Positions 17,342-24,065 of a DNA stretch of 64,000 bases are shown here, piece by piece (position 1 is the first letter of the stretch; every line of letters starts with the position of its first letter). The notes under the pieces are model-generated. The model was given only the letters and a program-made list of their open reading frames with translations. It had not been told where the DNA came from and ran no database searches. Source of the stretch: Dactylosporangium sucinum (GTDB lineage: Bacteria; Actinomycetota; Actinomycetes; Mycobacteriales; Micromonosporaceae). Location of the stretch: positions 316 through 64,315 of the forward strand of contig NZ_BMPI01000063.1 in NCBI RefSeq assembly GCF_014647515.1, in the 5' to 3' direction. The position numbers were made by a program, and so were the translations under genes.

Positions 17342-18484
17342 TCACGCCTCCTGTCGGGTCAGCTTTGCGTTGATGTTGGCCTGCTCGTCGGGGTTCACGA
17401 CGGTCTGCTCGTCCGGCCCGATCGCGTCGTCCTCGGCCGGCTCGCCGCGGCCGAAGCCCAGCAGCAGCGACGCGACCGCGAAGGTGACCGCGGCGGCGAT
17501 GACGATGCCGAGGATCACGCCGAAGTAGCCGCCCTTGGGGGTGACCGCCATGTAGGCGAAGATGCTGCCCGGCGACGGGGTGGCGACCAGGCCGGCGCCG
17601 GTGACCATGAAGGTGCCGACGCCCGCGGCGCCACCGGCGATCATGGCGAGGATCAGCTTCGGCTTCATCAGCACGTACGGGAAGTAGATCTCGTGGATGC
17701 CGCCGAGGAACTGCACGATGATCGCGGCCGGGACGCTGGGGCGCAGCGAGCGCGGGCCGAAGAGGAAGAACGCGAGCAGCAGGCCGAGGCCGGGCCCGGG
17801 GTTCGACTCGATCATGAACAGGATGGACTTGCCCTTGTCGGCGGCCTCGGCGACGCCGAGCGGGCCGAACACGCCGTGGTTGATGGCGTTGTTCAGGAAC
17901 AGTACCTTGGCCGGCTCGACGACGACCGAGGTCAGCGGCAGCAGGTCGTGGCCGACGAGCCAGTCGGCGCCCTTGCCGGCCTGCTTGGTGAGCCACTCGA
18001 CGATCGGGCCGATGCCGTACATGCCGCCGATCGCCATCGCGCCGCCGATGATGCCGGCGCTGAAGTTGTCGACGAGCATCTCGAAGCCGGGGCGGATGCG
18101 GTTCTCGACCAGGCCGTCCCACAGCTTGAGCACGTAGGCGGTGAGCGGGCCGATGAGCATCGCGCCGAGGAACATCGGCACGTCGGCACCGACGACGATG
18201 CCCATGGTCGCGACCGCGCCGACCACCGCACCGCGCTGGCCGTGCACGAGGCGGCCGCCGGTGTAGCCGATGAGGACGGGCAGCAGCACCGAGATCATCG
18301 GGCCGACGAGCTCGGCGATCTTCGCGTTGGGCAGCCAGCCGGTGGGGATGAACAGGGCCGTGATGAGGCCCCACGCGATGAACGCGCCGATGTTCGGCAT
18401 GACCATCGCGGCGAGGTGGCCGCCGACGCGTTGCACGGAGGCCCGGAATCCGGTTCCGGTCACCTCTGGGGTGTAGGTCGACAC
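17342..18484 (-). CDS. PTS EIIC permease, mannitol (MtlA) type
   Basis: 380 residues, about eight hydrophobic segments. Starts with the MtlA-like VQRVGGHLAAMVMPNIGAFIAWGLITALFIPTGW region; GGIHEIYFPYVLMKP is the conserved substrate loop (GIHE), and FLNNAINHGVFGPLG is also typical. It moves and phosphorylates a hexitol-like sugar alcohol across the membrane. GTG at 18484 is chosen because GAAGGAG lies at ideal distance; the open frame continues upstream without IIC content. Ends in a ~40-residue acidic tail in place of a fused IIB domain. Confidence 0.92.
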   Translation of the reverse strand: MSTYTPEVTGTGFRASVQRVGGHLAAMVMPNIGAFIAWGLITALFIPTGWLPNAKIAELVGPMISVLLPVLIGYTGGRLVHGQRGAVVGAVATMGIVVGADVPMFLGAMLIGPLTAYVLKLWDGLVENRIRPGFEMLVDNFSAGIIGGAMAIGGMYGIGPIVEWLTKQAGKGADWLVGHDLLPLTSVVVEPAKVLFLNNAINHGVFGPLGVAEAADKGKSILFMIESNPGPGLGLLLAFFLFGPRSLRPSVPAAIIVQFLGGIHEIYFPYVLMKPKLILAMIAGGAAGVGTFMVTGAGLVATPSPGSIFAYMAVTPKGGYFGVILGIVIAAAVTFAVASLLLGFGRGEPAEDDAIGPDEQTVVNPDEQANINAKLTRQEA

Positions 18485-18495
18485 GGGTGTCTCCT

Positions 18496-19449
18496 TCAGG
18501 AAGAAGGTCCGGAGCTGAGCAGGGGGCGGAGCTCGTCCGGGTGGGGGTGGATGGTGACGTTGTGGCGGATCAGGTCGGCGGGGCCGGGCATCCGGCTGCC
18601 GGGCAGGCTCACCGCGGCGGCGCCCCAGGCCAGGCCCTCGGCGAGGGCGGCCGCACCCCGGGCGCCCGCGGCGAGGAACCCGGCGAGGAGCGCGTCGCCG
18701 GCGCCGACCGTGCTGCGGGGCCGGGCCACCGGGCAGCTGCCGGTGACGACGCCGTCGGCGTCGACCAGCACCGCGCCGTCGGCGCCGAGGCTGGCCACGA
18801 CGGTGCCGGCGCCCCAGGACCGCAGTCGCTGGGCGGCGGCGACCACGTCGCCGAGGTCGGCCAGCGGGGCGCCGACCACCTCCGCCAGCTCGTCGCGGTT
18901 GGGCTTGAGCAGCGTCGCCCCGGCCTGGGCGGCCGCTCGCAGCCCGGGGCCGCTGGTGTCGACGGCGACCCGCAGGCCGGCGTCCCGCAGGCGCCGGCAC
19001 AGCTGGGCGTAGGCGTCGGCCGGCAGCCCGGGCGGGACGCTGCCGCACAGCACGACCCAGTCCGCGCTGCCGGCCCGGGCGAGCACCTGCCCGGTCACCG
19101 CGTCGAACTCGGCGCCGGCCATGGCCGGGCCGGGCTCGTTGACCTTGGTGACCGTCCCGTCCGGCTCGGCGAGCGTGATGTTCGACCGGGTCCGGCCCGC
19201 GATCGGCACGGCGAGGACCTCCACGCCCTCGGCCTTGAGCAGCCGGACGAGCTGGTTGCCCTCGTCGCCGCCGCAGGGCAGCACGGCCACCGACGGCACG
19301 CCGTTGGCCAGCAGGGCGCGGGACACGTTGACGCCCTTGCCACCCGGGTCGAGGTGGGCCGTGGTGGCCCGGATGACCTCGCCGCGGGTCAGCGCGCCGA
19401 TCTCGACCGCGCGGTCGAGGCTCGGGTTGAGTGTGACGGTGACGATCAT
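18496..19449 (-). CDS. PfkB-family sugar-phosphate kinase (1-phosphofructokinase/tagatose-6-P kinase type)
   Basis: 317 residues. PfkB family: MIVTVTLNPSLDRAVEIGAL start, DPGGKGVNVSRAL near the sugar site, KPNRDEL, and the C-terminal ATP/catalytic motif STVGAGDALLAGFL with the base D. The start is that of the FruK/LacC group, which makes a ketose 1,6-bisphosphate. In this operon it would act after the dehydrogenase: polyol-P to ketose-P to ketose bisphosphate (inference, by analogy with galactitol/tagatose-6-P breakdown). ATGA overlap with the regulator upstream; 11 bp before the IIC start. Confidence 0.9.
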   Translation of the reverse strand: MIVTVTLNPSLDRAVEIGALTRGEVIRATTAHLDPGGKGVNVSRALLANGVPSVAVLPCGGDEGNQLVRLLKAEGVEVLAVPIAGRTRSNITLAEPDGTVTKVNEPGPAMAGAEFDAVTGQVLARAGSADWVVLCGSVPPGLPADAYAQLCRRLRDAGLRVAVDTSGPGLRAAAQAGATLLKPNRDELAEVVGAPLADLGDVVAAAQRLRSWGAGTVVASLGADGAVLVDADGVVTGSCPVARPRSTVGAGDALLAGFLAAGARGAAALAEGLAWGAAAVSLPGSRMPGPADLIRHNVTIHPHPDELRPLLSSGPSS

Positions 19450-20207
19450 GCCCGGACGACCCGCACGCCGGCCGTCTCCAGGTCGCCGACCAGGTCGGCG
19501 TCGGCACGGCTGTCGGTGACGAACAGGTCCAGGTCGGCGAGGTCGCCGAACCGGGCCAGGTAGTCGTTGCCGAGCTTGGTGTGGTCGGCGACCAGGACGG
19601 TGCGGCGCGCGGCGCGGATCATCGCCCGCTTGACCGCCGCCTCGGCCGGGTCGGGCGTGGTCAGCCCGCGCTCGACCGAGATGCCGTTGGTGCCGAGGAA
19701 CGCCACGTCGACGTAGAGGTCGGCCAGGGGCCGCAGCGACCAGTCGTCGACGGTGGCCAGGGTCTTGCCCCGCACCCGCCCGCCCAGGAGCAGGACGTTG
19801 AGGTTGGCGCGGGTGCCGAGGGTGGTGGCGATGACCGGGGAGTTGACCACGACGGTCAGCTCCCGGTCGGACGGCAGGAGCTGGGCCAGCCGGGCGGTGG
19901 TCGTGCCGGCGTCGAGGATGATCGCGCCTTCCTCCGGCACCTCGCTCAACGCCAGCTTGGCGATGCGCTCCTTCTCCTCGATGAGCACCGCGTCGCGGGC
20001 CGCGAGGGCGGGCTCGAACCCGATCCGCTCGACCGGGATCGCCCCGCCGTGCACGCGGCGCAGCACGCCGGCCCGCTCCAGCATGGTCAGGTCGCGGCGG
20101 ATCGTCTCCGTCGTGACGTTGAGCTCGTCCGCCAGGCCCGCCACCTCGACCCGGCCCTGGGACCGGGCGATGCGGAGGATCTCCTGCTGCCGCTCTTCGG
20201 CGTACAT
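19446..20207 (-). CDS. DeoR/GlpR-family transcriptional regulator of the polyol PTS operon
   Basis: 253 residues. N-terminal DeoR helix-turn-helix, MYAEERQQEILRIARSQGRV then VTTETIRRDLTMLERAGVLRRVHGGA, and a C-terminal sugar-phosphate sensing domain (ILDAGTTTARLA, FLGTNGIS, VLVADHTKLG). Such proteins repress until a sugar phosphate binds. It is the first gene of the eight-gene PTS operon (ATGA overlap with the kinase), so it very probably controls its own operon. The AT-rich repeats just upstream (20224-20270) are the likely operator. Confidence 0.93.
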   Translation of the reverse strand: MYAEERQQEILRIARSQGRVEVAGLADELNVTTETIRRDLTMLERAGVLRRVHGGAIPVERIGFEPALAARDAVLIEEKERIAKLALSEVPEEGAIILDAGTTTARLAQLLPSDRELTVVVNSPVIATTLGTRANLNVLLLGGRVRGKTLATVDDWSLRPLADLYVDVAFLGTNGISVERGLTTPDPAEAAVKRAMIRAARRTVLVADHTKLGNDYLARFGDLADLDLFVTDSRADADLVGDLETAGVRVVRA

Positions 20208-20216
20208 GGTGTTGTT

Positions 20217-20798
20217 TCACCGCCGTTTCGTTTTGCTTGTGCTTTGTTTACGCCCGTTTGTGTTGGGCGTCAAGAGTTCAACCACAGAAACCCACACGGG
20301 CCAGCCGACGAACCACACGGCGACGACCAGCGAGAGCCCGCCCTGCATGTTGCGCAGCGCCTCGGTGCGCTCCGCGTCGCCGACCAGCCAGACCCCGGCC
20401 TGCAGCAGCACGACCGCGATCGCCCAGGCCAGCACGGCCTTGCCCCACTCGCGCCACTCGTAGCGCACCCGCTCCGGCCCGCGCTTGGGAACCTTGTGCG
20501 GCGGCGGGCCGCCGGCGAAGCGGTGGGCGAAGCGCACGTCGGCCCAGCGGATCATGGAGTGCCCGAAGGCGACCGAGAAGCCGAGGTAGGCGGCGGCGAG
20601 GGCGTGCGCCTGGCCGGCGGTGGCCCCGTTGCGCAGGTCGATGACGCTCACGACGAGCAGGACGACGTCGACGACCGGCGTCGCGGCGAGCAGCACGGCA
20701 CCCGTCCTGCGCAGCCTCAGCGGGTATCGTGCGACAAGTCCGGCGGCCAGCAGCACCCAGAAGGCGATCTCACATCCGACGATGAATCCCAGCACCAT
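20217..20798 (-). CDS. Four-helix membrane protein, unknown function
   Basis: About 193 residues from the ATG at 20798: TM segments at ~1-22, ~32-52, ~62-80 (AHALAAAYLGFSVAFG) and two close to the C-terminus (~125-170). A basic loop KVPKRGPERVRYEWREW lies between. I do not recognise a family. An in-frame ATG further upstream (~20861) is also possible, since neither has a clear ribosome binding site. The last 15 residues (NTNGRKQSTSKTKRR) come from the AT-rich operator-like stretch of the PTS operon and may be only incidental. Divergent from the histidine kinase gene. Confidence 0.6.
   Translation of the reverse strand: MVLGFIVGCEIAFWVLLAAGLVARYPLRLRRTGAVLLAATPVVDVVLLVVSVIDLRNGATAGQAHALAAAYLGFSVAFGHSMIRWADVRFAHRFAGGPPPHKVPKRGPERVRYEWREWGKAVLAWAIAVVLLQAGVWLVGDAERTEALRNMQGGLSLVVAVWFVGWPVWVSVVELLTPNTNGRKQSTSKTKRR
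20224..20270 (-). promoter_or_regulatory. Candidate operator/promoter of the PTS operon
   Basis: An unusually A/T-rich stretch for this genome, with CGTTT repeated at 20224-20233, GCTTTGTTT at 20241-20249, and an inverted repeat ACGCCC / GGGCGT (20250-20255, 20265-20270) around GTTTGTGTT. It ends 17 bp before the DeoR start and also encodes the Lys/Arg/Ser/Thr-rich tail of the upstream membrane protein. DeoR-type repressors often bind such repeated TTT(C/G) boxes. Confidence 0.45.
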
Positions 20799-20907
20799 GT
20801 TCTCAGCGTCGGTGGCCGATGCCCCGCCGACCTCGGCGGCGATGACGAACCCGGGGTACATCCTTCGTCGCATACCGCCCGTTCGCCCGGGATGGTGGAA
20901 TCGAGGC

Positions 20908-22080
20908 GTGAGGGGGCGCGCGCTGGACCTGGTGCTCGCCGCGAGCTGTTTCGCGGTGGGCGGGCTGATGTTCGCCATCGGGCAGTACCATGCGCGCTTC
21001 GCCACGCTCCCCCACGCGCTGCTGCTGGCGCCGCTGGCCGCGTGCTGCGCCGCGATCCTGCTGCGCCGCGTGTCGCCGGTCGCGTCGGTGCTGCTCGGCG
21101 TGGCCGCCGTCGCCGCCGACCTGTGGGTCGGGCCGTCGCTGGCGACGCCGCTGGTGTTCACGCAGGTGCTGTACGACGCCTGCGTGCACGGCCGGCCGCG
21201 GCTCGTGCGCACGCTGCTCACCGGCTCCGTCGTGCTGTCGGTGCTGACCGGCGCGGTCGGCCTGGCCGTCGCGCGCTCCGTCGGCGCGCTGGCGGTCGCG
21301 GTGCTGATCGCGCTCGTCACCGTGGTGCCGGTGCTGACCGGCATCCACGTGCGTCACCATCGGGACCAGGCGGTCGCCGCCCGGCAGCTCGCCCGGCTGG
21401 CCGAGGCCGACCGGGCCAACGCGGTCGCCGCCGAACGCGCCCGGATGGCCCGCGAGCTGCACGACGTCATCGCCAACCACCTCAGCGCGGTGGCCATCCA
21501 CGCCACGGCCGCGTTGAGCGCCGACCTCGGCGCGGACGGCACCCGCAAGGCGCTCACGGTCATCCGGGAGAACAGCGTGCAGGGCCTGGCCGAGATGCGC
21601 CAGCTCATCGGCTACCTGCGCGACCCGGGGTCGTCCGGCGACGACCCGTCGGTGGCCGGCCTGTCGGGCCTGGACGCGCTGGTGGGCCGGGCCGAGCGGG
21701 CCGGCCTGGCGGTGGATGTGACGGTACTGGGCGAGCCCGCCGAACTGCCCGCGGGAGTCGATCGGGCGGCGTTCCGGATCCTGCAGGAGTCGCTGACGAA
21801 CGCCCTGAAGCACGGATCCGGGGGGCGCGTGGCGTTGTCGCTGGACTACGGGCCGTCGGCCCTCGCGCTGCGGGTCCGCTCGCCGCTCACCCGTGGCTCC
21901 GGCTCGCCGCCCGCCATGTCGACGCTGGTCGATCTACCCTCACCCCCGTCCGCCGGCGCCGGCGCGGGCCTGGTCGGCATGCAGGAGCGCGCGGCCCAGC
22001 TGGGCGGCACGCTCTCGGCCGGCCCTTCGGACGGACAGTGGCTCGTGTCGGCCCGCTTGCCGCTGGTGGAAGCGGCATGA
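20908..22080 (+). CDS. Membrane sensor histidine kinase (NarL/LuxR-system type, HisKA_3)
   Basis: 390 residues. About five TM helices in the first ~150 residues, then HisKA_3 with phospho-acceptor H185 in RMARELHDVIANHLS, then an HATPase with N-box LQESLTNALKHG and GLVGMQERAAQLGG. Between these two ATP-site motifs, where a short D-x-G-x-G would be expected, it has RSPLTRGSGSPPAMSTLVDLP. Part of this (21921-21943) matches one arm of the palindromic repeat at 49213-49274, so ATP binding may be altered. Its stop overlaps the response regulator start (ATGA). GTG at 20908 chosen as the first start ahead of TM1. Confidence 0.88.
   Translation: MRGRALDLVLAASCFAVGGLMFAIGQYHARFATLPHALLLAPLAACCAAILLRRVSPVASVLLGVAAVAADLWVGPSLATPLVFTQVLYDACVHGRPRLVRTLLTGSVVLSVLTGAVGLAVARSVGALAVAVLIALVTVVPVLTGIHVRHHRDQAVAARQLARLAEADRANAVAAERARMARELHDVIANHLSAVAIHATAALSADLGADGTRKALTVIRENSVQGLAEMRQLIGYLRDPGSSGDDPSVAGLSGLDALVGRAERAGLAVDVTVLGEPAELPAGVDRAAFRILQESLTNALKHGSGGRVALSLDYGPSALALRVRSPLTRGSGSPPAMSTLVDLPSPPSAGAGAGLVGMQERAAQLGGTLSAGPSDGQWLVSARLPLVEAA
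21921..21943 (+). repeat. Repeat-family arm embedded in the kinase coding sequence
   Basis: These 23 bp match 49214-49236 at 22 of 23 positions (core GGTCGATCTACCCTCAC). At 49213-49274 the same sequence forms one arm and loop start of a perfect palindrome; here only one arm is present, in frame, in the HATPase domain. Confidence 0.75.
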
Positions 22081-22706
22081 TCCGGGTGCTCGTCGCGGAT
22101 GACCAGCCGGCGGTACGGGCCGGACTCGTGCTCATCCTCGACGCCGCGCCCGGCGTCGAGGTGGTCGGCGAGGCCGCCGACGGCGCGGAGGCGGTCGACC
22201 GGGCGCTCGCGCTGCGGCCCGACGTCGTGGTCATGGACCTGCGGATGCCCCGGGTCGACGGCATCGCGGCGACCCGGCGGCTCGTCGAGGCCGGCCTGAC
22301 CGGCGTGCTGGTGCTGACGACGTTCGACCTCGACGAGTACGTCTTCGGTGCCCTCCGCGCGGGCGCGGCCGGCTTCCTGCTCAAGGACGCCTCCGCCGCC
22401 GACCTGGTGACGGCGGTACGCACGGTGGCGCGGGGCGACGGCATCGTGGCCCCGGCGGTGACCCGGCGGATCCTGGCCACGTTCGCGGGGCCGGCCGCCG
22501 TCACTCCGCTCTCCGTCGAGTCGTTGACCGACCGGGAGCGCGAGGTGCTCGCCTGCCTCGGCGACGGCCTGTCGAACGCGGAGATCGCCGGCCGGCTCGG
22601 CATCGCCGAGGCGACGACGAAGACGCACGTCAGCCGCATCCTGAGCAAGCTCGGCCTGCGCAGCCGCGTGCAGGCGGCGATCGCGGCGCGGTCGCTTGAC
22701 ACGTGA
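22077..22706 (+). CDS. NarL/FixJ-family response regulator
   Basis: 209 residues. Receiver domain 1-~120 with acidic pocket D8-D9, phospho-acceptor D54 (VVMDLRMP), T in VLTTFD and K in FLLKDAS. The C-terminal LuxR-type HTH ~148-205 (LTDREREVLACLGDGLSNAEIA then TTKTHVSRILSKLG). Partner of the kinase immediately upstream, with ATGA overlap. Target genes unknown; the ArsR gene follows 26 bp later but has its own promoter-like sequence. Confidence 0.95.
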   Translation: MIRVLVADDQPAVRAGLVLILDAAPGVEVVGEAADGAEAVDRALALRPDVVVMDLRMPRVDGIAATRRLVEAGLTGVLVLTTFDLDEYVFGALRAGAAGFLLKDASAADLVTAVRTVARGDGIVAPAVTRRILATFAGPAAVTPLSVESLTDREREVLACLGDGLSNAEIAGRLGIAEATTKTHVSRILSKLGLRSRVQAAIAARSLDT

Positions 22707-22718
22707 CCTTTTAGTCAC
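22703..22718. promoter_or_regulatory. Inverted repeat operator before the ArsR-family gene
   Basis: GTGAC-CTTTTA-GTCAC, overlapping the last codons of the response regulator gene and ending one base before a -10-like TAACTT at 22720-22725. The position suits autorepression by the ArsR protein encoded at 22733. Confidence 0.5.
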
Positions 22719-22732
22719 ATAACTTGGGGTAC

Positions 22733-23050
22733 GTGGACGACGATCGCGTCTTCAAAGCACTCGCCGACCCGACGAGGCGCTTTCTGCTCGACCTGCTCTT
22801 CGAGCGTGACGGCCGCACGCTGACGGAGCTGGAGTCCTCCCTCGAGATGACCCGCTTCGGGGTCATGAAGCACCTCAAGGTGCTGGAGGAGGCGGACCTC
22901 GTGGTCACCCGCCGGATGGGCCGGGAGAAGCTGCACTTCCTCAACCCGGTCCCCATCCGCGAGATCCACGACCGCTGGATCGACAAGTACACCGCACACC
23001 ACGCCGCCGCGCTGCTGGAACTGAAGGCCGAACTGGAGGAAGACCGATGA
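22733..23050 (+). CDS. ArsR-family transcriptional regulator
   Basis: 105 residues. Winged helix: VFKALADPTRRFLLDLLFERDGRTLTEL, then MTRFGVMKHLKVLEEADLVVTRRMGREKLHFLN. No metal-binding cysteines; this is the subgroup coupled to SRPBCC proteins. GTG at 22733 is chosen because TAACTT lies seven bases upstream (leaderless pattern); TTG at 22724 is the alternative. It overlaps the SRPBCC gene by 4 bp (ATGA), so the two form one unit. Confidence 0.9.
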   Translation: MDDDRVFKALADPTRRFLLDLLFERDGRTLTELESSLEMTRFGVMKHLKVLEEADLVVTRRMGREKLHFLNPVPIREIHDRWIDKYTAHHAAALLELKAELEEDR

Positions 23051-23526
23051 CGACACAGGTCTACAAGGTGTACATCAAGGCGACCCCGCAACGCATCTGG
23101 GACGCCATCACGACCCCGGAGTGGACCGCGCGGTACGGCTACCGCGGCCTCGTCGAGATGGAGCTGCACCCGGGCGGCGCCGTCGTCGGCCGCGCCAACG
23201 AGGGCATGCTCGCCCTGGGCGCCCCGGAGATCGCCCTCGACGGCGAGGTCCTGGAGGCCGACCCGCCGCACCGCCTGGTCCAGACGTTCCGGATGCTGAT
23301 GAACCCGGACCTGGCCGCGGAGGGCTTCACCCGCCTGACCTACGAGCTCAAGGAGGGCAAGGACGGCGTCACCGCCCTGACGGTGACCCACGAGCTCGAC
23401 GGCGCCCCCGGCCTGGCCGCCCTCATGTCCGGCCAGTTCGAGGACCAGGGCGCGGGCGGCGGCTGGGCCTGGACGCTGAGCGAGCTCAAGTCCCTCCTGG
23501 AGACCGGCACCGGCTTCGCCGGCTGA
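23047..23526 (+). CDS. SRPBCC (AHSA1-like) lipid/ligand-binding domain protein
   Basis: 159 residues, all one START/Bet v1-like domain: YKVYIKATPQRIWDAITTPEWTARYGYRG at the N-terminus, DGEVLEADPPHRLVQTFRM, TRLTYELKE and the C-terminal amphipathic helix GGGWAWTLSELKSLLETG. Members bind hydrophobic ligands; the AHSA1 group is often paired with an ArsR regulator as here. Ligand unknown. Cytosolic, no signal peptide. Confidence 0.9.
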   Translation: MTTQVYKVYIKATPQRIWDAITTPEWTARYGYRGLVEMELHPGGAVVGRANEGMLALGAPEIALDGEVLEADPPHRLVQTFRMLMNPDLAAEGFTRLTYELKEGKDGVTALTVTHELDGAPGLAALMSGQFEDQGAGGGWAWTLSELKSLLETGTGFAG

Positions 23527-23553
23527 CGGCGCGGTTTGACCCGGCACGCCATC

Positions 23554-23829
23554 ATGATCGGCGTGCCGGGACCGACCTCCTCCCCCGACGGCTGCCTCGC
23601 CCTGTTCGGCGGCCTGGACGCGGGCCTGCCGGCCCTCGCCGCCGACCCGGGGCTCGCCGCCGTCAACGACCGCGCCCCGCTGCGCCGCCTGGCCGCGGAC
23701 CTGGCCGCCGCGGTCGTCAACCATTACGAGCGGGCCGCCGACGCCGCCGGGCTCGCCGGGGCGGTGGGCGCGCTCGCCGGCGCCGGTCCCGAAGCGGCTG
23801 TCCTCGATACCGCCGCGTGGTGGGCCTAA
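23554..23829 (+). CDS. Small hypothetical protein
   Basis: 91 residues from the ATG at 23554, Ala/Gly/Leu-rich and mostly helical in composition (LRRLAADLAAAVVNHYERAADAAGLAGA). No recognised domain; 27 bp after the SRPBCC gene. Codon third positions are G/C-rich as in real genes here, but no clear ribosome binding site is visible. It may be a real small gene or a chance open frame. Confidence 0.45.
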   Translation: MIGVPGPTSSPDGCLALFGGLDAGLPALAADPGLAAVNDRAPLRRLAADLAAAVVNHYERAADAAGLAGAVGALAGAGPEAAVLDTAAWWA

Positions 23830-23830
23830 T

Positions 23831-23845
23831 CATCCAATGTCTCGG
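23831..23845 (+). promoter_or_regulatory. Operator-like site 1 of the GH95/fuconate locus
   Basis: CATCCAATGTCTCGG matches CATCCGACGTCTCGA at 27453-27467 in 12 of 15 positions, same orientation. It lies in the 236-bp gap before the GH95-like gene, 220 bp from its start. Confidence 0.5.
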
Positions 23846-23926
23846 CAGGGCGACCGGCGGCCGGCCAGGGTGGGCGAACCGGCGCAGTTCACCACCAAAG
23901 CGTGCGCAACAACCATCAACTCTGGG

Positions 23927-23956
23927 CATTGACGAATCCAGACGTCCAATGTTGAC
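23927..23956 (-). promoter_or_regulatory. Operator-like site 2 of the GH95/fuconate locus
   Basis: Read on the minus strand, this 30-bp stretch matches 27448-27477 at 25 of 30 positions, including core AACATTGGACGTCT and the following GATTCGTCAA. It lies 110 bp before the GH95-like gene start. Confidence 0.65.
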
Positions 23957-24065
23957 TGCTTGTCATTCCCACCGGCGGTGTGCGGCGCATCGACGGTGGT
24001 CTTCCTGAGCGCGGACGGTCGACGGCGCGAACCCGGACCCGCGTGACACGCAGAAGGAGATGAAC

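Noticed and set aside
13307..19012. A 1901-codon open frame on the + strand opposite the PTS operon
   Set aside because: It runs antisense to eight well-supported genes, is Arg/Gly/Ala/His-rich without any domain, and arises from the strong third-position G/C bias of the real genes.
13652..20207. Simple fructose PTS operon
   Set aside because: The FruK-like kinase alone suggests it, but IIC and IIB are mannitol type and a polyol-type zinc dehydrogenase is included.
24060..24065. ATG at 24060 as start of the GH95-like gene
   Set aside because: It directly abuts the AAGGAG sequence with no spacing; the GTG at 24066 has the proper distance.
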